DNA of 64,000 nt from Desulfotomaculum sp. Lineage in GTDB: Bacteria > Bacillota > Desulfotomaculia > Desulfotomaculales > Nap2-2B. Below, piece after piece: positions 17,599 through 25,771 of the stretch. Position 1 is the stretch's first letter. Every line of letters starts with the position of its first letter. The stretch is from positions 38,190 to 102,189 of the forward strand of contig DMZI01000037.1 of assembly GCA_003485325.1 (NCBI GenBank), given 5' to 3'. The notes below the pieces were generated by a model. The model saw only the letters and a program-made list of their open reading frames with translations, ran no database searches and was not told where the DNA came from. The position numbers and the translations under genes were made by a program.

Positions 17599-18891
17599 TT
17601 ACTTTCTTTCAAAAATTATCGCCGCGCCCTGGCCGCCGCCGATGCACATCGTCGCCAGGCCAAACTTCCGGTTATTGCGCTTCATTTCGTGGATCATAGT
17701 AACAACCAGCCTTGCGCCCGCACATCCGATTGGATGCCCCAGGGATATGCCGCTGCCGAGCAGGTTGGTGTTGTCAAGGCTTATACCAAGTTCCCGTATG
17801 CAGCCGATTGCCTGTGAGGCAAAGGCCTCATTTAGCTCGATTACATCCATATCTGTAAGAGAAAGGCCGGTCTTGCTGAGAACTTTCTTTACAGCCGGAA
17901 CAGGACCGAGGCCCATATAAGCAGGATCAACACCGCCTCCCGCAAAGCCTCTGAATGTGGCCAGCGGCTGCAGTCCCAACTCCCTGGCTTTATCCGCCGA
18001 CATCATCAGCACAGCGGCGGCGGCGTCATTTACACCGGAAGCGTTTCCTGCCGTAACAGTACCGTCCTTACGGAAAGCCGGGCCTATCTTAGCCATTTTC
18101 TCCAGGGTGGTTTCCATAGGCCTTTCATCTGTATCGAATACAATCGGGTCACCCTTTTTCTGGGGAATAATCACAGGGACTATCTCCTCTTTAAAAAGGC
18201 CTTCCTTGATGGCTTTCCGGGCACGCTGGTGGCTTAAAAGGCCCAGTTCATCCTGCTCCAAGCGGGTAATACCGTACTTTGCGGCAATGTTTTCCGCAGT
18301 GTTACCCATATGATAACCGTAGAATATTTCCCAGACCCCGTCCAAAACCATCATGTCAAGCATTTCTCCCTTGGATGTAACATCCATCCGGTAGCCCCAG
18401 CGGGCTTTAGGGAGAATATAGGGGGCGCAGCTCATGCTCTCCATCCCACCGGCAACAACCACTTCCGCGTCGCCGGTCATGATTGCCTGCGCTCCCAGAG
18501 CAATAGCCTTCATCCCTGAAGCGCATACCTTGTTGACGGTAAAAGCGTTTGTTTCCTTTGGAATGCCGCCGAAGATCGCCGCCTGCCGGGCAGGGTTCTG
18601 TCCCTGGCCTCCCTGGAGAACATTACCCATGATAACCTCGTCAACCTGAACTTCAGGCAGGGAGTTATCCCAGTCATAAGCTTTTTTCTCAAGATCGGGC
18701 ATTCCCATTTCTTTCAAGGCCTCGGGCGTAAAACTCATCAGTTCCGGACCCGACTTGGGCCTTAATCCCGCCTTCTTCAACGATTCCCTGATTACCAGAG
18801 CGCCCAGTTTAACCGCAGGCACGTCCTTCAAAGTAACGCCAAAAGTACCAATAGGTGTTCTTGCTCCGCTGACAATTACCACTTCTTTCAT
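17599..18891 (-). CDS. Acetyl-CoA C-acetyltransferase (thiolase)
   Basis: Thiolase II condensing or cleaving acetyl-CoA / acetoacetyl-CoA or longer 3-ketoacyl-CoA. Catalytic residues are in place: nucleophile Cys in [11 protein letters not shown], His in [10 protein letters not shown], and the second Cys in [17 protein letters not shown] is also present. At 430 residues it is longer than the typical 390, because of an insertion of about 35 residues after residue 45 ([20 protein letters not shown]) absent from standard AtoB. Starts at ATG 18891 behind GGGAGG. It is monocistronic with its own terminator. Substrate length cannot be told from sequence. Confidence 0.93.
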   Translation of the reverse strand: MKEVVIVSGARTPIGTFGVTLKDVPAVKLGALVIRESLKKAGLRPKSGPELMSFTPEALKEMGMPDLEKKAYDWDNSLPEVQVDEVIMGNVLQGGQGQNPARQAAIFGGIPKETNAFTVNKVCASGMKAIALGAQAIMTGDAEVVVAGGMESMSCAPYILPKARWGYRMDVTSKGEMLDMMVLDGVWEIFYGYHMGNTAENIAAKYGITRLEQDELGLLSHQRARKAIKEGLFKEEIVPVIIPQKKGDPIVFDTDERPMETTLEKMAKIGPAFRKDGTVTAGNASGVNDAAAAVLMMSADKARELGLQPLATFRGFAGGGVDPAYMGLGPVPAVKKVLSKTGLSLTDMDVIELNEAFASQAIGCIRELGISLDNTNLLGSGISLGHPIGCAGARLVVTMIHEMKRNNRKFGLATMCIGGGQGAAIIFERK

Positions 18892-19073
18892 TATTCGAAC
18901 CTAACCTCCCTTTATTAGATACAAAGGCTCCCAGTATCTGATATTTGAATGTAAAAAACTTTACAACAAATTATAGCAAACCAGGCTTTTTAACGCAATA
19001 ATAAAAGCTCGCCGCAAAAACGCATAGACTAGCGCTGGCTGGAGGAAAATATTACTTGTGAAGGAGGTGTGGT

Positions 19074-19616
19074 ATGGCCTGGCCCGGGTGGCTGATTGCC
19101 GCTTTTTTAATCTTAGTTTCCATTATCCTGATGGTTCCCGTTACTTTTTTGATCTGTTTTTCCTGCCGGGGAACTGAGTGTACGCTGGAAATAAAGATCA
19201 ATGCCCTGCCTATCACTCTATATAAAAAAGAAAGCGCCTTCCCCCTGGGTAAAAACTGGCCTGATTTTAAGAAAAGCAAAAACTTTTCCGCCCGCAAAAT
19301 ACAAACGTTAAAAGCTTTATTTATCTTTTTAATACGGCGGGCAAAAATGGAACATGTCAGTTGGGAAACCAGGATCGGCACGCCCGACGCGTATTACACC
19401 GCCCTGGCAGCCGGCTGGTTATGGGGAATAAAAGGCTTTTTACTGACTGCTTTATATCGTTATATAAAATCGAGAAATTCCCGCCCTCCTCTAATGAGGG
19501 TGACGCCGGTTTTTAACCTTGTTGTCTTTGACACGCGATTTAAAACAGTTTTTCAACTACGCGTTATAGATCTTCTTCTCGCCGGGCCAAAACTCATCTT
19601 TGCATTTTTTATTTGA
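19074..19616 (+). CDS. DUF2953 family membrane protein
   Basis: 180 residues starting at ATG 19074 behind AAGGAGGTG. A single strong transmembrane segment occupies about residues 5-28 (WLIAAFLILVSIILMVPVTFL), then a basic cytoplasmic or external region with LYKKES and KAKMEHVSWETRIGTPDAYYTALAAGWLWGIKG, the recognisable DUF2953 core. A related Bacillus protein (YtfI) is known from sporulating bacteria, but no activity is established. It heads a plus-strand run with the two MaoC genes, 73 bases before the first. Confidence 0.75.
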   Translation: MAWPGWLIAAFLILVSIILMVPVTFLICFSCRGTECTLEIKINALPITLYKKESAFPLGKNWPDFKKSKNFSARKIQTLKALFIFLIRRAKMEHVSWETRIGTPDAYYTALAAGWLWGIKGFLLTALYRYIKSRNSRPPLMRVTPVFNLVVFDTRFKTVFQLRVIDLLLAGPKLIFAFFI

Positions 19617-19689
19617 CTTAAAGGCCCAAGGCAGGAAAAACCTGCCCGGGTGAAGAAAAACAAGATAAAAAACCATGGGGGAAAGTTTT

Positions 19690-20130
19690 ATGAATACCAG
19701 GCGCCCGAATCTAAAAAAGTTTGCCGAGATTGAATTGGGAATGGAACTTCCGGAGGTTAAAAAACAGGTCACGCAGGAGATCATCAACAAGTATGCCCAT
19801 GCCTCCGGTGATATGGATCCGCAGCATATTGATCCGGAGTTTGCCGGTCAAACAGTGTTTAAAGGTACAATTGCCCACGGACTGCTTACTATTGCCTATA
19901 TTTCAGAAATGATGGCCAACTTTTTTAAAGACGGGTGGTACTCGGGAAGCGCCATGGAAATAAGCTTTCATGCGCCCGTACGGCCCGGTGACACAATCAC
20001 GGCGTCGGGCAAAGTTAAAACAAAGAAAACCTCGGGCGACAGAGGCATTGTAACTTGCAAAGTCGCCTGCACAAACCAGGAGAACGCCAGCATCATTACA
20101 GGAACTGCAACAGCTTTAGCGGAACTGTAA
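19690..20130 (+). CDS. MaoC-like (R)-hydratase, catalytic half
   Basis: Hot-dog-fold protein of 146 residues. YAHASGDMDPQHIDPEFA contains the Asp and His of the hydratase-2 signature (ASGDxNPxH type), and KGTIAHGLLTIAYISEM is the conserved following helix. It should hydrate or dehydrate a (3R)-hydroxyacyl-CoA or -ACP. ATG 19690 with GGGGGAAAG upstream is preferred to an ATG at 19675. It is followed by a second half-size MaoC protein, a pairing like mycobacterial HadA/HadB heterodimers, so a heterodimeric dehydratase is likely. Confidence 0.88.
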   Translation: MNTRRPNLKKFAEIELGMELPEVKKQVTQEIINKYAHASGDMDPQHIDPEFAGQTVFKGTIAHGLLTIAYISEMMANFFKDGWYSGSAMEISFHAPVRPGDTITASGKVKTKKTSGDRGIVTCKVACTNQENASIITGTATALAEL

Positions 20131-20160
20131 TTTCTTTATTTTGGCCGGGAGGGATCAGTT

Positions 20161-20601
20161 TTGGAGAAGGAAAAAATGATCAGTTTTGAAGAATTTGAAG
20201 TCGGGCAAAAATTTAAGCCTCACGAGTTCACGATGACCAAAGAAACAATCTATAAATACGCTGAAGCCGTTTTTGATAATAACCCGCTCTATCGCGAAGA
20301 GGAAAGCGGTAAAAGCTCTTTTTACGGCAGTATTATAGCGCCCCCGACAAGCGCTGCCATATATATCATTTCCGCTTTTCAGTCGGAAGGCAAAATCCCC
20401 CCCGGCGCGGCGGTCCACGCAAGGCAGAAGTTCAAATTTATCAGGCCGGTATTTCCCGGGGATCACCTTGTAACCAATGTAACCGTGAAAAACAAGTTCG
20501 TCAAAATGGAACGCAAGTATGTGTTTTTTGAGATGATAACCTTAAATCAGAATGGCGAGCCGGTTGTAAACAGCGAAATAACGGTATTTTGGACGCAATA
20601 G
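20161..20601 (+). CDS. MaoC-like dehydratase partner subunit (FAS1-type N-terminal domain)
   Basis: 146-residue hot-dog protein (SFEEFEVGQKFKPHEFTMTKETIYKYAEAVFDNNPLYRE) of the MaoC_dehydratas_N group. At the position of the catalytic HGL segment it has APPTSAAIYI, and it keeps DNNP but lacks the downstream His, so it is the substrate-binding rather than the catalytic half. TTG start at 20161 behind GGGAGGG at 7 bases. It begins 30 bases after the catalytic half, and the two are probably translated together and form one enzyme. Confidence 0.85.
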   Translation: MEKEKMISFEEFEVGQKFKPHEFTMTKETIYKYAEAVFDNNPLYREEESGKSSFYGSIIAPPTSAAIYIISAFQSEGKIPPGAAVHARQKFKFIRPVFPGDHLVTNVTVKNKFVKMERKYVFFEMITLNQNGEPVVNSEITVFWTQ

Positions 20602-20603
20602 TT

Positions 20604-21688
20604 TTATTTCTTCTCCATTATTTCCACAAAAACATTCGCTATTTCCGGGTCGAGCTGGGCGCCTGAACAGCGGGAAATCTCCTTTAAAGCCTCGTCGAAA
20701 CCGGCTCCCTTGCGGTAAGGGCGGTCGGTGGTAATTGCATCAAAAGTATCCGCAACGGCAATTATCCTGCCCACAAGGGGAATATCGTATCCTTTTACCC
20801 CCTGAGGATAGGATAGCCGCTGCCGTCGAATTTTTCCTGGTGGTACATCGCTCCTTCATAAATCCCTTCGGCAAGCTGCCGGGGTTCCAAATCGGCAAGG
20901 ATACGCGTGCCGATTTCCGGGTGCATTTTCATAATGTTCCACTCTTCGGAAGAGAGCGGTCTCTGAAGAAGAAGAACATTGTCCCGAATACCGATCTTGC
21001 CCACATCGTGCAGCAGGGCAGCCCTTTCCAGTAATTCCAATTCCTCGGGCGAAAATCCGAGTCCTTTTCCAATCATCACGGAATATTGGCTGACCCTCTC
21101 GGAATGGCCGTGTGTATAAGGGTCGCGGGCGTCCAAAGATGAGGCGAGCACCCTGATCAGGCTGTTCAGGAGCATTCCCTGCCAGGTATAAAGCCGGCTG
21201 TTTTCCAAGGAGATTGCCGCCTGCCAGGCAAAAGCCAGTACGATATCCAAGTCTGATTCCGTGAAATACTGCTCCCTTTCTTTATTCAGAAGCTGCAGGC
21301 ATCCGATTACTTCTTTCCGGCCTCTTAAAGGTATACACAAAAGGGAACGGGTGACAAACCCTGTCGCGTCGTCAAACCGCCCGGCCCACGAGGCGTCCAG
21401 GTGGACATTCTTGATCAGGCGCGGCTCATTTTCCGCCACGACCTGCCCTGCCAGACCTTCTCCTGGTTTAAGACGCAGGCCTTTTAAATCGTCAGCCTTG
21501 GGACCCCTGGCCACAAAAGGCGCCAGGTAACCGTCCTCTTCAGCCAGCCAAAGGGTTCCCGCCTCGGCGGATACAACCGCCATTGCCCTTTCAAGCACCA
21601 GTTCGAGAAGTTTTTCAAGCTCAAGCTGGGAATTTAAAAAACGGCTTGTTTCCAGAAGCATTTGCATTTGTTCTGAGGTAATCTGCAA
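20604..21688 (-). pseudogene. GAF / HD-GYP domain phosphodiesterase gene broken by a 5-bp duplication
   Basis: The open frame encodes a GAF domain (residues about 15-155) and the start of an HD-GYP domain with HDVGKIGI and YHQEKFDGSGYP, then runs into a stop at 20795. The missing remainder continues in another frame: QGVKGYDIPLVGRIIAVAD, FDAITTDRPYRKG, up to a stop at 20604. The break coincides with a tandem GGATA duplication (20806-20810 and 20811-20815); removing one copy restores GYPQGVKG. HD-GYP proteins hydrolyse cyclic di-GMP. The remaining product keeps the HD motif but loses about 60 residues, so it is probably inactive unless this is a sequencing error. Confidence 0.85.
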
Positions 21689-21893
21689 TGGTTAAACTCC
21701 TGTTACAAAAGAGGGATAATTTTACCAAAGTAGGCTGTAGTATTTAATTCAACCTAAAAAAAAATATTCCTCTAAAAGAAACGCTGAAAATCTCCATAAT
21801 ATAGCAGGCTTCGACAAAAAAAAGAAGGCTTGAAACCTCAAAAGTAAGGATAAACATGGAAATAAGTATATCTTCATTTTTCAAAGTGGCTCT

Positions 21894-21921
21894 TGATATA
21901 CCTGTTTTAACGTGCTATACT
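21894..21921 (+). promoter_or_regulatory. Promoter of the tRNA pair
   Basis: TTGATA and TATACT separated by about 16 bases, ending some 25 bases before tRNA-Pro. The 21689-21893 stretch upstream is otherwise AT-rich, with nothing recognisable. Confidence 0.6.
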
Positions 21922-21945
21922 AATTTTGTATTTTAAGCCTTCTTG

Positions 21946-22023
21946 CGGGATGTGGCGCAGCTTGGCTAGCGCGCTTGCCTTGGGCGCAAGAGGCCGGGGG
22001 TTCAAATCCCTCCATCCCGACCA
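21946..22023 (+). tRNA. tRNA-Pro (anticodon TGG)
   Basis: Acceptor CGGGATG pairs with CATCCCG, followed by A and encoded CCA. The D arm GCGC...GCGC, the anticodon stem CTTGC / GCAAG with loop CTTGGGC (anticodon TGG), and the T arm with GGTTCAAATCC-type loop are all present. Confidence 0.95.
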
Positions 22024-22034
22024 ACTTTGACTAT

Positions 22035-22110
22035 GGACCGTTAGCTCAATTGGCAGAGCAGGCGACTCTTAATCGTCAGGTTGGGGGTTCGATGCCCTCA
22101 CGGTCCACCA
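22035..22110 (+). tRNA. tRNA-Lys (anticodon CTT)
   Basis: Acceptor GGACCGT pairs with ACGGTCC, then A and encoded CCA. The D stem GCTC/GAGC, the anticodon stem GGCGA / TCGTC with loop CTCTTAA (anticodon CTT), and a T loop TTCGATG are present. It is 11 bases after tRNA-Pro and co-transcribed with it. Confidence 0.95.
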
Positions 22111-22121
22111 TAAAAAGCAGC

Positions 22122-22160
22122 AATGGCAAGGGTTCCGATAGTGGAAGTCCTTGCCATTTT
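22122..22160 (+). terminator. Terminator of the tRNA operon
   Basis: AATGGCAAGG and CCTTGCCATT form a 10-bp perfect stem with a 17-base loop, followed by TTTT. Confidence 0.8.
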
Positions 22161-22204
22161 AGACTATGAATTAACGACAAATGCACTTATAGGGCAGCAA
22201 AGAG

Positions 22205-22600
22205 TTAATCAATTAGTTCGATTAAAACTCCTGCGAAATCCTTTGGGTGTAAAAAAGTAAAATTTCTTCCACACCAATTCCTTGGTTTTTTATCAATTGG
22301 GGAGAGGCCTTTTTTATTAAGCTCTTCCATGCTGCCTTCTACATCCGGCACTTTAAAAGATATTAAGAACATACCTTCTCCGTTTTTTTCAATAAATCTG
22401 GCAACTTCGCCGTCCGGACTGGTAGATTCCATGAGTTCGAAAGCAACTTCCCCAATCATAAACCTTGCAACGCTTATCTTTTCTTTCTCATCAATATAGT
22501 GATCAACTGCTCTTAAATCGAATGTCCCGGCAAATAGTTCTTCAGCCTTCTTAACATCTTTAACTGCAATGCAGATGTGATCAATTTTTTCCAACTTCAT
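22205..22600 (-). CDS. VOC-superfamily protein related to methylmalonyl-CoA epimerase, lacking a metal ligand
   Basis: 131 residues of glyoxalase/VOC fold. IDHICIAVKDVKKAEELF is the first metal-binding strand (His present), VAFELMESTSPDGEVARFIEKNGEG follows the epimerase pattern, and VLIELID carries the final Glu. In methylmalonyl-CoA epimerases the next strand reads G(I/L)HHIAF with a metal-binding His. Here it reads GMFLISF, so that ligand is absent. The protein may therefore not be an active epimerase, or it may act on another substrate. ATG 22600 has GGAAG nine bases upstream. No methylmalonyl-CoA mutase lies nearby. Confidence 0.75.
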   Translation of the reverse strand: MKLEKIDHICIAVKDVKKAEELFAGTFDLRAVDHYIDEKEKISVARFMIGEVAFELMESTSPDGEVARFIEKNGEGMFLISFKVPDVEGSMEELNKKGLSPIDKKPRNWCGRNFTFLHPKDFAGVLIELID

Positions 22601-22666
22601 ACTGAACATCTTCCTTTTTTTATTTTTTTACTTTACCCTTATGTACCCTGATTCCTAAATACCTGA

Positions 22667-24526
22667 TTACGGTTTTTCTTTAACATATAACGCGTTCAGG
22701 TTGAGCCAATAATTAAAAACATCATGTCGGGGGTCAACATGAATTTGCACATTGTTAAAAACAAGCAGGACAGTTATTTCCGGGGTCTCCAACTGCAGAC
22801 TCATGTCCTTGACGGTTGCCTTGGGGTTTTTTGTCTTATCCGGCGAAAATTCCGCTTTAATCTCGTCTATATAAGCGTTCATGCTTTGCTTGAGAATCAC
22901 GCGATCGTTCAATTCGATCTTTAAGACCGGTATATTACCAGTAGGGGTAGCTATCCAACTGATCCGGTATAATCCTTTATTCCCTTTAATTATGGCTGTG
23001 TCTTCCAATTTCTCCGGCTGCAGATTAACAACCCAGTCATATTCTCCGATGTCTATTGCGCCGGCTGGCAACGTGAGGAAAAATCCAATTTTCCCCCTGG
23101 GTTCGGCTGCAATAGTGTCCTCGGGCGCCGACCATGTCTGTTCGAAGCCAAGCTTGATTTTGAATACATCGCTTTCACTCAGGTGTTTATCAAACCATGG
23201 CGGAAGCTTTGCATCTTCAGCACAAGCAAGGTAATTTACCGCATCGGTAATTGATTCTCTTACCGTCCGTTCCGGCTCTTTAGCTGCAGGGATCAGTTTA
23301 TTATTTTCAAGCATACCCTGGCTGACCAGCATGTTTTCCAGACGGTTCACCTGGCATGTTACAGGCAGCTCCTGGTACCCTGCCACGGGCAGAACCGCGA
23401 AAACAGCCAGCGCACATATAAGGGTTACAATCGCAGGATGGGATCTGGCCTTCATTATCAGCAGTAAAATAGACGCCGCCGCTGCAAAAATTAAAATCAA
23501 GATGAAGAAATACTCAGTATCTTTAAGCCCCGTCCTGCTCAACTGGATAAGTATAGCCCTTGCCTCAAATGCCAGAATTATCAGCGCGGCAAAGGGGTAA
23601 ATTTGTCGGTAGAGCTTTGCCGGTCGTGATTCATAATGGGTAACCATTATATGAAGCCAGATCCCGCCGATTGTATAACTGGCTGCGATACCATAGAGTT
23701 GATCAAACACTGGCCACGACCCTGTAATAATGGTTTTACCTGCCCAGATCAGCAAGACGGCAGTTAAGGCCAGTACGATCGGTATTATGATATATTCCAA
23801 AAGTATCTCGATAAACCGCGGCTGTTTCTGGGCTTCCTCGCGGCGTTCGTCAATCTGTCCCTTGCGGAAGTCCGGAAAATAACCGATGAAAATTGTAAAA
23901 GTAAGAAATCCGACTAAAGTCCCTATATACTCATAGACTTTCTCGCTCATACCGCGGTAAAGGAGGGCCTGGACAGCGCCTGCAACTCCTGAGGTACCGG
24001 CCATAATAACCAGGCCGTAAACAAGGGCGATAAAAAAAGCCTTGTGCGTCATGAAAAATGAACGGGCAAAGCCTGTCTGATCTTCTGGATAGCCGGCCAG
24101 GATAATGAAGGCAAGAAAACTGATCAGAATTGCAGCGCTGACACGTGATGCAGCTATGACCGATACTCTGACAAAACATGAATCGTCCAGGCCTGATTTA
24201 GTTCCGCCAAGCAGATAGAGCATTAGAAAGGCTGCGACTACAACCGCGACACCGAGCAGGTTGGCGACCAAGAATGCTTTTTTGGTGTTGAACCGGCTTT
24301 GGGCCGCAGTTATCGCGGCAAGGCTGAAAACAGCTCCCAGCGCAAAAGCCCAATGCAGACTGTTGAACAGAAGATTATATGGTTCCTGCTGTGGCCAATT
24401 TAGTTGAATCCTGATCATCGTCACAACCGCGAATGCCAGGGCGCTTCCTATGGTAACAGGGAATGTCTGAAAAGCCTTGATTGAGCCTCTGAATACTTGT
24501 GAAATCGACGACATAAATACATTCAT
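22667..24526 (-). CDS. DUF4153 family polytopic membrane protein
   Basis: 619 residues. The first about 390 contain roughly ten hydrophobic transmembrane segments (for example LVANLLGVAVVVAAFLMLYL and IVLALTAVLLIWAGKTII); the last 220 form a soluble domain (DAVNYLACAEDAKLPPWFDKHL onward). The membrane part matches DUF4153, which is of unknown function. ATG 24526 behind AGGAGG. Nothing in the neighbourhood suggests a role. The following 190 bases (24527-24717) hold no feature I can name. Confidence 0.75.
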   Translation of the reverse strand: MNVFMSSISQVFRGSIKAFQTFPVTIGSALAFAVVTMIRIQLNWPQQEPYNLLFNSLHWAFALGAVFSLAAITAAQSRFNTKKAFLVANLLGVAVVVAAFLMLYLLGGTKSGLDDSCFVRVSVIAASRVSAAILISFLAFIILAGYPEDQTGFARSFFMTHKAFFIALVYGLVIMAGTSGVAGAVQALLYRGMSEKVYEYIGTLVGFLTFTIFIGYFPDFRKGQIDERREEAQKQPRFIEILLEYIIIPIVLALTAVLLIWAGKTIITGSWPVFDQLYGIAASYTIGGIWLHIMVTHYESRPAKLYRQIYPFAALIILAFEARAILIQLSRTGLKDTEYFFILILIFAAAASILLLIMKARSHPAIVTLICALAVFAVLPVAGYQELPVTCQVNRLENMLVSQGMLENNKLIPAAKEPERTVRESITDAVNYLACAEDAKLPPWFDKHLSESDVFKIKLGFEQTWSAPEDTIAAEPRGKIGFFLTLPAGAIDIGEYDWVVNLQPEKLEDTAIIKGNKGLYRISWIATPTGNIPVLKIELNDRVILKQSMNAYIDEIKAEFSPDKTKNPKATVKDMSLQLETPEITVLLVFNNVQIHVDPRHDVFNYWLNLNALYVKEKP

Positions 24527-24768
24527 GGTATTCGCCTCCTATTTAACCCTTCTTCCCACAGCCATCTTTACTCGCTGCTGCTGTACCGTCGGACTCAACT
24601 ATTAACCTTGATAACAGATAATTCTATTTTGCCTAGCTAATTCCTTCTCCTGCTGTAAAATCAAGAAATTGCAAAGTGAGTTCAGGGAAGAATTAACTAT
24701 GTAATATCTTCTTAAATATGTTAATATTTAATTACAACGCAGGCGCCTTAACAACAGGAGAAATTAAA

Positions 24769-25188
24769 ATGCCCGGAATGCAGCATAAAGAAGAAGGTTT
24801 TACCATGATCGAAATGATGGTCGTGCTGGTCATCATCTCGGTGCTGGTCGTCGTCGGCGTCAAGTTTTACAGCGGATATATAGCAAAAGCGAAAATAGAC
24901 AAGGCCAAGACTGATATTTCAACAATGCAGGCAGTGGTCGAAGGTTTTTACGCTGAAAACAATTTTTACCCCGGAGATACAGACGCCGCTTCGCTGGCGA
25001 CCCTCGGCTTAAACACAGATCTGGTTAGTACATACGGCGGCGAGGTAAAAAATTACATGTATGATCAGTGGTTAGAAGGAAGGTCCTACAAGATTTATAC
25101 AGGCAAACCGGTTGACGGAACTTTTTATGTTGTGGGCGTAGGTACTGATGGAATTTCTGAAAAAGCAACAGTGCAGCCAACAACATAA
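24769..25188 (+). CDS. Type IV pilin-like / pseudopilin protein
   Basis: 139 residues with a prepilin leader: HKEEG|FTMIEMMVVLVIISVLVVVG, where the peptidase cuts after Gly and the Glu at +5 is kept. A variable globular domain with GF(Y)AENNFYPGDTDAASLATLG resembles type II secretion pseudopilins of the GspG kind. The start at ATG 24769 has CAGGAG eight bases upstream; an upstream ATG lacks a good site. No pilus assembly genes are near. Broken prepilin genes lie about 2 kb away on the other strand (27196-27769), suggesting a decayed pilus locus. Confidence 0.85.
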   Translation: MPGMQHKEEGFTMIEMMVVLVIISVLVVVGVKFYSGYIAKAKIDKAKTDISTMQAVVEGFYAENNFYPGDTDAASLATLGLNTDLVSTYGGEVKNYMYDQWLEGRSYKIYTGKPVDGTFYVVGVGTDGISEKATVQPTT

Positions 25189-25211
25189 TCATTTACTTCT
25201 TTTCACGGTTT

Positions 25212-25505
25212 ATGCCTTTTGGCAGAACTGCCCATCCCTCTCCTTAAGAGCTGATCCAGGCGCTGTGAGTTGATCTGGCGGGCGAACTGGAAGCGATTAT
25301 CGGATATGAGGCTCATGCAATAGCTACAAATGATGAAAGAGTTAAAAAAGTCCTTTATCATATTGCAGATGAAGAAAGGCGGCACGTGGGCGAACTGCAG
25401 CAGCTTATTTTCCTTTTAAATCCCCATGAGCGGGAATATATTGACAAAGGAGCGCAAACGATTATCGAACAGCAATCCCATAGTTTTCAAACGCCTATCC
25501 AGTAG
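25212..25505 (+). pseudogene. Ferritin-like protein gene with two in-frame stops
   Basis: One frame of 97 codons from ATG 25212 to TAG 25503-25505 reads as a small ferritin-like helical protein: ELIQAL(stop)VDLAGELEAIIGYEAHA, then HIADEERRHVGELQQLIFLLN with the E-x-x-H metal-ligand pattern of rubrerythrin-like families, and a tail EQQSHSFQTPIQ. TAA at 25245 and TGA at 25266 interrupt it. Each could be a single-base change (AAA to TAA, CGA to TGA). No other start lies between the stops and the core. Small proteins of this type are often peroxide-protection or encapsulin-cargo proteins, but this copy is probably dead. Confidence 0.75.
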
Positions 25506-25565
25506 CCTTCAAAAAAGTTGGCAGGTTATAATGGATTGTTTTAGCTTAAAGGCAGTATTAAAGTC

Positions 25566-25593
25566 AGGCCGGGGACAATTAACCCGGCCTTTA
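25566..25593 (+). terminator. Hairpin after the ferritin-like pseudogene
   Basis: AGGCCGGG and CCCGGCCT form an 8-bp perfect stem with a 9-base loop, followed by TTTAATG. The remaining bases to 25771 are AT-rich, with no riboswitch I can recognise ahead of trkH. Confidence 0.6.
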
Positions 25594-25771
25594 ATGTAAG
25601 AAAACATATAAGTTTAAACCAAGCCTTGCCTTATCTTGCCAAAGATGGCCGGACTTTTAATTTACACATTTATATTTTGCTTATATTTTGTTTCTTGCAG
25701 AAGTCCCTTCCAAGAATTATAATTTATCAGGCAAAATCATAAAAAGTGTAAGGATATCCGGGGGTTCGTTC

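Noticed and set aside
21975..22169. A 64-codon frame across the two tRNA genes
   Set aside because: It overlaps both tRNAs; the apparent protein is a translation artefact of tRNA sequence.
25266..25268. TGA in the ferritin-like frame read as selenocysteine
   Set aside because: An upstream TAA also interrupts the frame, the position is not a known redox site, and no SECIS-like hairpin is evident.
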